The notes under the pieces: model-generated | The model's input: the letters and a program-made list of their open reading frames with translations, nothing else | What the model was told of the DNA's origin: nothing | Database searches by the model: none | Assembly: GCF_003473485.1 (NCBI RefSeq) | Contig: NC_053045.1 | Span: 32,400,494 to 32,464,493 of the forward strand | DNA from: Medicago truncatula | Lineage: Eukaryota > Streptophyta > Magnoliopsida > Fabales > Fabaceae | Direction of reading: 5' to 3' | Length of the DNA stretch: 64,000 bases | Shown here: positions 48,363 through 59,672 of the stretch, in pieces | Layout: every line of letters begins with the position of its first letter | Position numbering within the stretch: the stretch's first letter is position 1 | Made by a program: the position numbers and the translations under genes

Positions 48363-50024
48363 TGTTTGAATAGTTTATTTTTTCTTTTTCAATTATACTG
48401 TATAACAAATTTGGTTATAAGAATACAATATTTTTTGTGTCATTTAAAAAGATAAGAATTTACATTATATGATATTATATTTGTTACATTGTTGGTGTCA
48501 TTGAAGAAGATATGTTTAGTTTTTTAATAAGAAAAAGAGATGCATAGTTTGTTACAATATAAATGTATAAACTATATATAAGTATAATTTTTTATGCATC
48601 TTTACTTGTACTTTTAATTAAAATCAAAATTTTATAAAAATAATTATACGCATTACGCAACACTAAAAAAATTATACGCATTAGTGTAACGAAAAAACAG
48701 ACATACGGACAAAAAATATTACTCTAAACGTAATGTGTGTGTGTATATTTGTGAGGTTGAAGAAATAGAATAAAAATATTTGGTCTCATCCAATAACAAC
48801 ATGAATAAAAATATTTGTGAGGTTGTGATAATTAAACGATATTGAAATTAAATATATAAGTGATAAAAAAATAATAAAATTCCTTCAAAAATAGATAATA
48901 AAATTAAATGGAACCTCCTTCAAAAACAAATTATATGGACCGGTTCAAAAAATAAAATAAAATAAAATGGAATAAAAAAATTGAAATATAATATTAAAAA
49001 ATAAAAGAAAAGTGCCAGCATGAGTAGAAGAGAGGTGCTTGTGAAGTAAGTTGGGGATAAGTAGTTTTTTGAAGTAACATTCAACAACTTTTGGTTAAAG
49101 TTCAACCCATTCAATTTTATGCATTCTAAAAAAAGTATTTTTTTTCAAATGTACTTTATTGATATTGTGTTTGTCCTATCTTTTCCTTAAAAATGTAGAG
49201 AAGCTGAAAAAAAAAAGCCGGACCAAACGGTACCTTATACAAGACATAAAAGAGCTTCTTCATCAAAGTAATGTCACTGTTTGCCATACTCTCAGAGAAG
49301 GGAATCAATGTGATGATTTTTTAACAAAGCTTGGAGCTTCTTCGAATATTGATCTCCTTATTCACGCTTCTCTTCTTGATGGGCTGCTTAATCTTCTTAG
49401 AAGTGACGCCAATGGAACTTTCTTCCTTAAAAAATAATTAGCTTCTGTTAGGTTTTTTTTTCGTTCTTTCTTTTTGTCCGTTTTTGCTGCCTCCTTTTCC
49501 ATTGTAACAAAACAAAAAATAAAAAACTCCAACCAGTTTCACCTCTAAACTCTAAACTAGTCTTTGAAGACATTTTTATGACCATCGCATACACACTTTT
49601 TAAGATCACTACTCCCACATTATAAATTGTTATTGCCGTTTTACATAAATTAATAAATATAATTAATTTTGTATGAAAAAGATGTAATTATGAGTATTTT
49701 ATAAAATGATCCTTCATTAATGATATGAAAATAAAAATTTAAAAAAAATGAAAGAAGAAATAATAATAAATAGTTATACATATAATATAAAAAATAACAA
49801 CAATGTTTCGTTGATATTGTAAGTCAAATGATTATTTATATATATATATATTTTTTTTTATCTAAAGTGACTTATAAACCGAGATGAAGGAAGTATATAA
49901 CTTGTTCGGACTTCCACAATCGTATCAGTTAAACATTCATGCGTTGTTTGAGATTTGATTCATTTACCTTAATTATAAAATCACCGTTAACATGTATACC
50001 TCGCAAAAGTTAAATTATCTGTTT

Positions 50025-50325
50025 TTTTGGTTACAAGGCTAAAGTAAAAAGAAAAAGAACTAAACAGACAATGGGAAAAGGTAAAAAAAGACAAGGCTAG
50101 CGCCTTAGAAAACAGGTTCCTAATTCATCCGTCTTTAATAGAGGTAGCAGGTCCTCCGGTGGAGCAGAGTGGATGGACAGCTCAACATCATTAGAAGCTC
50201 CGAGCTTTACCATGAAGTCAGCATTCTGATTACCTTCTCTAAGCGAATGAAGAATAGAGTAGGGTCCTGAGCTCATGAGGTCTTTGATATTTTGTATAAG
50301 CACAACATAAACATGAAAGTGATTT
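50025..50325 (-). mobile_element. 5'-truncated LINE end, second copy
   Basis: The minus strand reads HVYVVLIQNIKDLMSSGPYS then ILHSLREGNQNADFMVKLGA, LSIHSAPPEDLLPLLKTDEL and GTCFLRR, stopping at 50097. This is the RNase H C-terminus of the same LINE family as the copy at 46-49.5 kb. The 3' UTR with TTGTAACCAAAAAAAC follows to about 50025. It lies tail to tail with that copy, about 600 bp away. Confidence 0.8.
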
Positions 50326-50673
50326 AACCCCTGTTTCGGATAAAATACAAGTGACTATAATGATACAATATCGTCTTTTTAATTTTATGATTTCAAGCAA
50401 TGGGAGGCTGGTCTATAATATTGAACAATAAACATAGCATTTATATACATTATGATAATTTTATTGTGTTTTGTTTGAAAGAAAGAATTTATTGTTAGAA
50501 ATAAATAAATATTTTTATCAAAAAAGAAATAAATAAAACTTATCTCTCAAAAAAAATATTTATTTATTTCCCAAATTATTCCGTTTCAAAAAAGAAATAA
50601 TCACTCACTCCGTTTGAAAACACAGCGAAAACAAAGAAACACAAGAATATAGAAAGCCTCTAACCAGCTCATC

Positions 50674-50812
50674 GATCCGCATCATTGTTGAGTTAAAACA
50701 TGATCCTAACCGTGTATCTATACATCCTTCTAACGGATAAAACAGTTCCACGTCACTGATCCGCAACAAACCTCATTAGCCAATAGAAACACAAGACCGT
50801 CTTATATATAAA
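50674..50812 (+). promoter_or_regulatory. H2B promoter array
   Basis: In order: ATCGATCCGCATCATTG with GATCCGCA at 50674-50681; CCACGTCA at 50748-50755; a second GATCCGCA at 50758-50765; CCAAT at 50780-50784 (GCCAATAGAAACAC); and TATATATAAA at 50803-50812, then AATCTCACCGCA. The order and most bases match the H2A array at 41563-41714. Confidence 0.82.
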
Positions 50813-50920
50813 TCTCACCGCAACAATCAGAATTCATTCACATACACCTTTAACTCTTCCTACTTTCTCATTTTCGATTCCCAAATTCGAAACCCTAACT
50901 TTCTTCAATTTTCCGATTCA

Positions 50921-51367
50921 ATGGCGCCAAAGGGAGAGAAGAAGCCAGCAGAGAAGAAACCCGCAGAGGAGAAGAAGTCCACCGTCGCCGAGAAGGCTCC
51001 TGCTGAGAAGAAGCCAAAGGCAGGAAAGAAGCTACCAAAGGAAGGTGGTTCCGCTGCGGGAGAGAAGAAGAAGAAGAGAAGCAAGAAGAATGTTGAAACA
51101 TACAAGATCTATATCTTCAAGGTTCTGAAACAAGTTCACCCAGACATTGGTATCTCAAGCAAAGCCATGGGTATCATGAACAGTTTCATCAATGATATCT
51201 TCGAGAAACTTGCTCAAGAATCATCCAGACTTGCTCGTTACAACAAGAAGCCAACAATCACTTCAAGGGAAATTCAGACTGCTGTCAGACTTGTTCTTCC
51301 TGGTGAATTGGCCAAGCATGCTGTTTCTGAGGGTACCAAAGCTGTGACCAAGTTCACTAGTTCTTAG
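50921..51367 (+). CDS. Histone H2B
   Basis: This is a single-exon gene of 148 aa. A Lys/Ala/Glu-rich plant-type N-tail ([20 protein letters not shown], with repeated AEKKP units) covers about 55 residues. The conserved histone fold follows: [60 protein letters not shown] and [20 protein letters not shown], ending TKFTSS. The Lys in AVTKF is the site ubiquitinated in plant H2B (family knowledge). H2B pairs with H2A in the nucleosome. The neighbouring H2A.W gene shares its promoter layout, suggesting coordinated S-phase expression. Confidence 0.97.
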   Translation: MAPKGEKKPAEKKPAEEKKSTVAEKAPAEKKPKAGKKLPKEGGSAAGEKKKKRSKKNVETYKIYIFKVLKQVHPDIGISSKAMGIMNSFINDIFEKLAQESSRLARYNKKPTITSREIQTAVRLVLPGELAKHAVSEGTKAVTKFTSS

Positions 51368-51529
51368 ATTTGAGATAGTATCGATTTTATTTCTTGTTTA
51401 CTGGATCTGGTTTTAGTTATCATTAGACGTTTCGATTAGTAGCTTTATTTTCTTATTTTGAGGATGTAATTGAAGTAATGTGATCTGGTTGATTGTACTA
51501 TAATGATGGAATTGATGATATGACTTCTA

Positions 51530-53220
51530 AAATGTTTTTAAATATTTGTTATCAAGTGTTGTTTAATGATGTACATTTTTTTGTTTCATTGCGGAAATTG
51601 GGAACACTTATTTAACTTGTGATGTGAACTTAGTGCCATTTAAAAAAAAAAATCACATTGAAATTCTTTTAATGGTTGGTCCAATTTCATTGTATATTTT
51701 AAACAGATTTGAATTATGTTTTTTTAAGAATTAATTTAGACTTTCAGTTTCTTTAGGAAAGAACAGACCCAATTAGTTGTTGGAAACTCAATTCCTATCT
51801 AGGTAACCCCTTGCATAAGCCTGATGATAAACTCTGCCTGTTCAAGGCATTTTGCAAGAGGGAATTATGACCTAGAAGTTGTGTCCCTAGCAATTTGTTT
51901 GGAAGGGCATACTTATGATCTGAATAAGAATGGTATATCAGTAAGATTCAGCAGGGAAAACATGACACCCCTTAGCCCAAGTTTACCTCCTACTCATCCT
52001 TGATAATATATGACTTAAGGGCACACGACTACTGCTACATTTGAGAATTGCTATATGTTATAGTACATTGTAACGAGAAAAAGATGGACATGGCCTGAGT
52101 TATCTCGCCAATGAAATCAAGGTGATTGTTGAATCCGATTCTAAAGAGAAGAGATCTTTGATGTTCTCTGGATTAACCATAGGATTGTACAAAGCAACAA
52201 GGATGCTCATCGCTCTTCATGTGCATGAAACAATTACCAAAACCATAGATGAGGGATATGTTGCAAGGTATTGCACAACAAAATGTCGGAAACCAACTAT
52301 TAACTGACCTCACCCACAACCAATCCCATATGGACCAGGGGAATCATCTTTTGCTGCAACTAACGAGTTTGCTGATAGGGATCCCTGATTCAAGGCCTCA
52401 TTCGCACATAGATGGAACACTGCTGACGTCCAACAAAGGTCTTTTTCTTCTATACATGATTCAATGTGCAGGTTGCAGCTACAAATGTAGAATCCAAAAT
52501 CCCGCAATTATCAGCAGATGGATCTGATAACCTACTTGGCCCATGTTGTATGGCCTTAGGCCATGCCTTTTACCGGGGTGTGTTGAATGCTTCATCTCCA
52601 GCTGAGGACAGTGGCGCAAATGAACAAGGTGATGATGGTGGTGAGGAAGAAGGCTTTGGATCTAGATCATGATCGAAATCAGGCTTTGGTGATTTTGTGG
52701 ATATGAAGAATTGGAGGAGGAAACCGAAGGATCTGCCCGAGGAGGAGACGAAGAATATGAGGACATGAGTTCTGATTGAGGATTATAGTAAAGGACGGAA
52801 TGATTTAACTGAAAACTCACTATATACTAAGTGAAACTTTATAAGCCTGAAGTATTTGATTCCTTCAATTTGAGTTTGTTGCTCATTCTGACTCTCATTT
52901 TGAATAAATTTTTGTTATCTTGAATAACTTCAATGATCTTATGTGTTAATTTTCTTTGAATTATGGTAAATTTAAATTTAAACAAACAAGGTTTGGGATG
53001 TATGAACAAATTTATTTTTATGCTAATGGTAATATTTGTTGTTTGAAATTTTTTAGTTGATGAATGCATATAGATAAAATCATCAACTAAATCATCAATA
53101 TGATGACAAGTTGATGATTGCAAAGGCGAGGGTACATGTTTATGGCCACATATATCATACATAGTGAGTAGTGAGTATTTGATAACTCCCTTTGATTAAA
53201 AAAAATGTAAAATTTGCAAT
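51530..53220. other. Unassigned DNA, possibly an old pseudogene
   Basis: From about 52110 to 52780 the plus strand has exon-like base composition and short open blocks (VIVESDSKEKRSLMFSGLTI, ATNVESKIPQLSADGSDNLL, DEGYVARYCTTKC) broken by stops, with a Gly/Glu-rich end. I do not recognise the family. It reads like a decayed host gene but could be chance. Confidence 0.3.
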
Positions 53221-53228
53221 GTTTCTTT

Positions 53229-53806
53229 CAAGTGTTCAAATTAAATTGAAAATCGGACAAAATTGAATATTATTAAATGTGTTTGGATGACATTTTGTGA
53301 AAATCGTACAGATTGAATCGAATTTTAGATTGATTTTTCAAAACTGAACTGAACCGAACCAAATCGAACAACATACATATATTTTAATTCATATTTCCAT
53401 TTTTATAAGTAAAATTTATTATTTAAGCTATTTTTTTTCATTTTACTTCTTTTAATATCAAGTAAAAGTTTAATTTAATCAATTTTGTTTCTATTTCATA
53501 TGTTTCAAAGATAATCAATCATTATTATTCTGTACTATTAATTTTTTATAAATCATATGTTATATTTGTATCAAACCTATTATCTTATCATATTTTTATA
53601 AGATTATAACTAATAAAAAAAGTTACAATTTGAAATTTGGATTTTCAAAAATCGATCCAAATCAAATCGCATTAAATTAGATTGGATCAGATCAGTTTTT
53701 TCAAATTAAGCATCCAAAACCAAACTGAACCGCATATAATTTTATCTTTAGATATGATTAGTTTTTGCCTCAAAACCGACTCAAACCAGATCGCGAAACA
53801 CCACTA
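53229..53806. mobile_element. hAT-type non-autonomous element, copy 1
   Basis: It is flanked by GTTTCTTT (53221-53228) and ATTTCTTT (53807-53814), an 8-bp target duplication with one change. The ends are CAAGTGTTC and the complement of TAGTGGTGTTTCG. The GC-richer arms (TTTTTCAAAACTGAACTGAA, CCGAACCAAATCG; CAAAACCGACTCAAACCAGA) match the element at 62854-63458. It has no coding capacity. Confidence 0.7.
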
Positions 53807-55777
53807 ATTTCTTTTTACTGTCAAATTTTCCGAGCGAGCTATTTCTTACTACTAGAGAATCTTCCCTATTCTTAAAAATGCAGTTCTTTTTTTATCAATT
53901 GCAAATTTTTATTCTTGTTGAAATTATGAAACCTTGAACCTTCACGTTAGTTTTATCCAATTAATTTTACAAACAAAGGTTTTAATGAGACAAGTGACTA
54001 CTATCTTTGTTTACATGAGTATTGGCTTAGAGCATTTACATTCATTCCACTCACTTGGATTGTTTAAAATAGATCCCACTTAATTTTTTTATATTATTTT
54101 ACATATTTTAATTATTTAAACAATTCAATTATATTTTATAAATATTCATATCACTCGTAAAAGTTTTAAAATGAGTCCCATCAAACCCCATAAAACATCT
54201 CACATTTATATATTGTATATATAAGTGTGTATTTGTTGGAGTTTTAATATAAAAAAATTGATGTTGGCATATTGCAAAAGAGTAATGATATTTGAACAAT
54301 TTTTTTGCTACAACTTTTGGGACAACCTTGTTGTGCTCTTTTTTTATTAGTCAAAAACAATGGAGAGAGAAAAAAGAAGAGAGAAAATAAGAAGAAAATG
54401 TGAGTATGAGAGAGAAAGTTGTACAAAAATGGTTGTACAAATATCATTTCTCATTGCAAAAAGTGAAATGCAATGTTGTTTGCACAACCACGTCAAGATT
54501 CTCTCCATTTATTAGTTTCTCCGCTTCTTTTATTTAGATAGATAATGACACAATTTTTTTTTGAAATGTAAAAAGTAATTAATAATAATGGAATTCACTT
54601 AACAGTCGGTCACTTTTTATTTTATCTATCTATCTCTCGAAATTGCATTTTTCATACGGTAGGTATAGCATAGGGGGTCTTTGTTTATCAAATTCAAATA
54701 CTAGTAAACCACGGAGATATTCTACACAATTGAGATGAGGTTATGTAAAGTCTAATTCGATGCAAATAAAAAAGAATATAGAGTAGACTCTTCAAATTCA
54801 CTAAAGTTGAAAAAGACATTACTTTGTAAGTGATATATAAGAAATAAATAGATAATAGTTAGGTTCAAACCTAGTTCCTGTCAATCTGTCATTTTACAAC
54901 AAACAAATTATTATTTTTTTGTTTTGAAGGAACAACAGAGAAATTATTGATGGTAAGGAAAAATGGAAAACATCATTATCCATGCTACATACATGTAACC
55001 GTCCATTTTATTGTTTTTTTTCTTTCTTCAGGATGATTATTTTTTATTTTTTGAGAGGTTCAGGATGATTCTATATCCATAGAATTGCATATCCATTTCC
55101 AACAAAAATACCTCGGCGGAGAAGACGAAACTTCCAACCAAGAGACTTCTCTAGAATGAGTAATGTCATTGATATTCTTTTTCTTTGATATGTTGTCAAT
55201 ATAAAATTTAAAACTAATTATATATCTGATTTTAAAAATAATTATGACTAAATTCAAATGTTTATAGTACTACTAATAAGTGACAATGTAAGAAGTCAAT
55301 ATAAACTAAAAATTATTTTATTATGTCACAACAGATGTGTGCACAATTGGTAAAAAAATTGACTCCTACTTCATAAAAACGTAAGTTCAACTCTTGTTTT
55401 GTAAGATCATTTTTAGTGGGTGATATGTTCTACTTCAAGAGTCCAACTTACATAAATTTTAGAGGGATGTTAGAGATATTTTCTTTTTAATACTTATTTT
55501 TTCATTAGATGAATTCAATATATATCAAAATACTCTAAATGAACAAAGTGTATGGTCCATCTTAATTTATGTCAATAAGAGAGTAAATGTTAGAACGAAA
55601 GTTGGTATTGCCAATATTGTCAATATTGTAATCCAATAAAAGAAGTTTATTTATTTATATATTTTATTTATCAATTGTCAATGGATATCTGGTAACAGAG
55701 AAATTTATTTAAGGAGGCCCCTATACCGCAAGTATTGACCCATGTAGTACAAACTTCCTACCAATTTTTTTTTTTTT
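53807..55777. other. Upstream intergenic region of the UGT gene
   Basis: No gene recognised. A SINE-like piece (GCACAATTGGTAAAAAAATT then AAACGTAAGTTCAACTCTTG) lies near 55334-55400 without a clear end. The proximal promoter is AT-rich and no definite TATA box could be assigned. Confidence 0.45.
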
Positions 55778-58000
55778 ATGGAAAATCAAATTAGGCACCG
55801 TTTGGTTCTAATACCACCACCTTTACAAGGCCACATAACTCCTATGCTTCAACTAGCCACCATCCTTCATTCAAAAGGTTTCTCCATCACCATAGCACAC
55901 ACTCATTTCAATTCCCCTAATCCTTCTAATCACCCTAATTTCAATTTTCTACCTTTCTTCGATGGTTTATCTAATACCCAAATTACTTCCAAGAATTTTG
56001 TAGATATTGCTTCAACTCTAAATATAAAGTGCGTATCTTCACTTAAGGAGACATTAGTTCATTATATTACAAAATTAGCAAATGAAAATCATGGTGAAAA
56101 AATTGCTTGCATCATCTATGATGGATTTTTATCCTTCATCGATTCTTTGGCTAAGGAACTAAAGCTACCAAGCATAGTCTTCCGAACCACTAGTGCTACT
56201 AATTTACTCACTTATCACGTGTGTCTTCAGCTACAAAGCAAAGGTTACCTTCCATTGCAAGGTTCTATGTTACTATAACTTTTTTGTTTTCACAAATTAC
56301 TTTTTTTGGATCACTGTTTTGACAAATTATAGTTGCTCAAAGATGCTTCATATTTTCAATTCATTCATGCGAATCATAGCTAATGAAAGTTTCAAATATA
56401 TTTTTTTCGTTTGTACATAACCATACTTGTGAATATCTTTTATGGATAGTACGGATGTCTGGATACATGAATACATGGAAATTTTTCTGCTGTTAATAAA
56501 AGAGAATATTTCTTATGGAAATTTTCAATTAAAATTTTATATCTGTCATTTTAACACATTAATAAGCTTTGAGACTGTTGACCCTACATATTGATTTGAA
56601 CAAAAAAAAATACTATATGTTCACACGACTCTATCATCATTTCCTTAAGAGGGTCTTCACAAAACAAGTGCGTGTTATTAAAGAGATTAGTTTTGTTTAT
56701 TATTCTTTGTTGGAAATTATGTTGGAATCTCTCTCAATCACTATTGGACAGACCAATTCCACCTCCAATAATATACAGATAATATACAGATAGATAGAGA
56801 TAGATACATCCTCCCGAAAGATTCCTCATGTTTAATGACCTTGAAGTAGCTTTTTTCTGTTCACATTCACGCTCAAGAAAATGATACCATAACCATAAAA
56901 AAAATTCTTTAAAAAAAAATAACCATAAATTTTTTAGCTTGTATGATTTATTTCATATAAATGTAAATATATAGGGGTTAGAATTTAAACTCAATTTTCC
57001 ACTTATTCACATTAAGAAATAAAAACATAACTTCACACGAATCATAGTAATTAATTAATTGTTGAATTATTTATTTATTTTTACACGAATGACTATTTAA
57101 CATATTGCATGTATTACAGATTCAAAGTCAAGGGACTTGGTGCCAGAACTGGACTTGCTGCGATTCAAAGATCTACCCCTTTTTAATTTGACAAATCAAT
57201 ATGATTTTTTACAAAGCATAGGTAAAACACTTTCAATAACACCTTTGGGTGTTATATTCAACACCGTGGAAAGCTTAGAAGATTCATCACTAAATCAACT
57301 CCAAAAGCTATACAAAGCTAACCTCTTCCCCATAGGTCCTCTACACATGATTGCCAATGATGCTAACAATAGTAGCATTCTGCAAGAAAATGATAATTGC
57401 ATATCTTGGCTAAATTACAACAAACCAAGAAAGTCTGTGTTATATGTAAGTTTGGGAAGCATAGCTAGTTGGGAAGAGAAAGAGCTAACTGAAGTTGCTT
57501 GTGGCTTAGTCAACAGCAGACAAAATTTCCTTTGGGTTATTCGACCTGAGTCAATCAGCGATGTTTCAGCGTGGTTAGAATCCTTGCCGGAAGATGTTAA
57601 AGTAGGTGTGGCAGAGAGAGGCTGTGTTGTGAAATGGGCACCTCAAAGTGAAGTTTTGGCACACAAAGCTGTTGGAGGCTTTTGGAGTCATTGTGGTTGG
57701 AATTCTACATTGGAGAGTTTGTGCGAAGGAGTACCAATTATCTGCCAACCTTCTTTTGGAGATCAGAGGGTAAATGCAAGGTTGCTGAGTCATGTTTGGA
57801 AGGTGGGTTTGGAATGGTGTAATGCCATAGAAAGGGATGAGATTGAAAGGGTGGTTAGAAGACTTATGGTGAATTCAGAAGGGGAGATGATGAGACAAAG
57901 AGCAACAGAATTGAAGCATGAAATTGGGATAGCTGTGAGGGGTTCTTCATGTGATGCACTAAATGGATTGGTAAAGTACATCTTATCATTGAATGCCTGA
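55778..58000 (+). CDS. UDP-glycosyltransferase, UGT76-like, two exons
   Basis: Exon 1 is 55778-56261 (donor CAAG|GTTCTA) and exon 2 is 57120-58000 (acceptor TACAG|ATTC), giving 454 aa across an 858-bp intron. The N-terminal acceptor domain has the catalytic His19 in IPPPLQGHITPM and the partner Asp115 in CIIYDGF. The C-terminal donor domain carries the 44-residue PSPG box at residues 334-377: it starts WAPQSEVLAHKAVGGFWSHC, contains HCGWNSTLE, and ends PSFGDQ. The final Gln favours UDP-glucose. The enzyme should transfer glucose to a small hydrophobic acceptor (hormone, flavonoid or terpenoid) in the cytosol. The acceptor cannot be read from sequence. Overall sequence is closest to the UGT76 group by eye. 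Confidence 0.94.
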
Positions 58001-59672
58001 TTTCACAACAGAATTTAAGGGGGGCAAATTGAAGTACCTTGTAATTATGATAAGACTTGAATATATGTGAAATAGAAGAAATAAGATTGTAAGGTTAATT
58101 GAATAGGAGTTACTTTTTTAAAATTAAAAAAAAAAACATTAATTAGTTTGTTTTGTGGTGATCATTAAGGTAATTAATGTTTCTTGATTTAATTTATATA
58201 TGAGCTTAAACCTACCGTAAATTAAAGACAAGAAGTGTAACCAAAAAAATTAAAGACAAGAAGAACCCGAATTCGAATCTTGGTTGAAACAGTAAGACTC
58301 TAAATTACCAGGTTCCTTCCTCTAAGAACCGGGGTAAAACAAAAAACCTAGAGGTAATCCAATACAAGAAGACCACAGTTGATTAGACGAAAGAGCGTCA
58401 TTAATCATAACTTAACTTGTTACATTATTAAGTCAATTCCTTAGCAGTATTCTTCAAGAAGACCATGGTTGCATTTGCATGTCTTCCATACTGAGCTTCT
58501 CAGCAGCAAATTAAGGACTCCTTCAATTTCTCCTCCCTACCCTTGGCCAGAATGCGACCACCTTCCACCTTCGCAGTTGCTACCTTGGAGTTTGCCGGGG
58601 CCTTGGCATGCTCCACCTGACAGTCCTCCAACCTTTTGCTCAAAATTATTCGTTTACATTTAAAAAAAAGCACCCACGTCAAAATTATGCTTGCTAATGG
58701 AGCCTCAATTACTTGTAAATGGAAGATTTTACTTATCACGTCAAAATTATTCTTTAAGCCCTATCAATGCCCCTAAGGAGTATGTAGAAGGAGCATTGGA
58801 AGCTAGCCTGATGAGAGTTTTGAGCTCAAAGATCAGGCTGATTTACGATCTTATGATGAAGTCCTCTACAAATAGGTTCTCTTCAAGGACAGCAGTTGCG
58901 GGAAATAGAGGCGAGCGAGAAAAGCCATAAAGGTCCAACCATTTTTGAATCCCAAGGGAGAATCATTAAAGAAGCAGTCAAGTGATTCGTACTCCTATAG
59001 CATCTCTTAGTGAGAAGAGTAACTAGAACGTAGAGAATCAGCCGACTTGGTCGACAATTGTCTCTGAACTCCTTAAGATGCAACAACAGTCCAAACGGGA
59101 CGAGTTTGAAGAAAAGAAGTGGCATTTAGGAATTATGATTTCAAGAAAATAGCAAAACCATTACTTGAACAACAAGCAAATGGCTCTGATGAGAAAACAT
59201 GATCAAGGTCGAGGCTAATGGTTGATACCACATGATAGATATTTCAGTCTCAGTTCTTTTTTTATGACCATCTAAAATAATTTGTTAGATGCATTAGCAT
59301 TTTCAACAAGAAGCTGATGAAACATACAATATTTGCGTCTAACATAACATAACATTACATAGATTAAAAAAAACATACACACCTATGAAGCACAGACACA
59401 GATAAAGATATTAGACACGACACGTATCCGACACTAGGACACAATTATCCGAGGATTGTTTGTGTTTCATAGATACTCATTATTATTATTATTATTATAT
59501 ATCATATATATTGTGATATGAAATAGACACGCACATAGAAGCATGGTAACACACTACAATAATAAACTTAAATCCCAAAAGAACAGACATACATACATAC
59601 ATACACACATATACATACTATGATTTGAAATAGACACAATTTAAGGAAACAAACTGAAGAGATTATACACAT
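58001..59672. other. Intergenic stretch with retroelement-like debris
   Basis: A 17-bp direct repeat AAATTAAAGACAAGAAG lies at about 58220 and 58246 beside a box B-like AATTCGAATCTTGG, possibly a worn SINE. From 58440 to 59230 GC content rises and short Lys/Glu-rich frames appear on both strands, which might be old gag-like sequence, but no family can be named. Short ATT and ACAT repeats lie near 59478-59498 and 59588-59605. Confidence 0.4.

Larger units (their letters stand above)
47564..49234. mobile_element. PIF/Harbinger element nested in the LINE
   Basis: The inverted ends are GGTACCGTTTGGCCAGA and the complement of GGTACCGTTTGGTCCGG. The 3-bp duplication TTA flanks it (47561-47563 and 49235-49237). 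Removing it rejoins the LINE reading frame as HVYVVFIQDIKEL, which matches HVYVVLIQNIKDL in the other LINE copy at 50 kb. The 1671-bp body keeps a transposase remnant on the minus strand and carries a nested SINE. Confidence 0.88.
46040..49530 (+). mobile_element. 5'-truncated L1-type LINE, interrupted by a DNA transposon
   Basis: The sequence starts within ORF2 at the end of reverse transcriptase: WKNRLLNKPGRLALASSVLS then FIPSYYMQIIWLSQSI. It continues through the zinc-binding zf-RVT region (KLRLPEKYKFLLWLACHNAV, then CSRCGLQNETFLYCILGTKT IWHHL) and the RNase H start (VILNVDGSCHGSPIRSGFGG ILKN). At 47564 it is broken by a 1.67-kb Harbinger element. It resumes at 49235 with TTATACAAGACATAAAAGAG and the RNase H C-terminus HTLREGNQCDDFLTKLGASS, stopping at 49435-49437. 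A frameshift at about 46680 splits RT from zf-RVT, and there are further lesions near 47450-47540. The 3' UTR ends around TTGTAACAAAACAAAAAAT near 49520. Confidence 0.88.

Noticed and set aside
50895-51105. Two Ser/Phe-rich antisense frames over the H2B N-tail
   Set aside because: They are the complement of Lys/Glu/Ala repeats in the H2B tail, not genes.
58469-58930. Short frames on both strands resembling gag-like Lys/Glu-rich sequence
   Set aside because: Too short and unsupported to name as an element.
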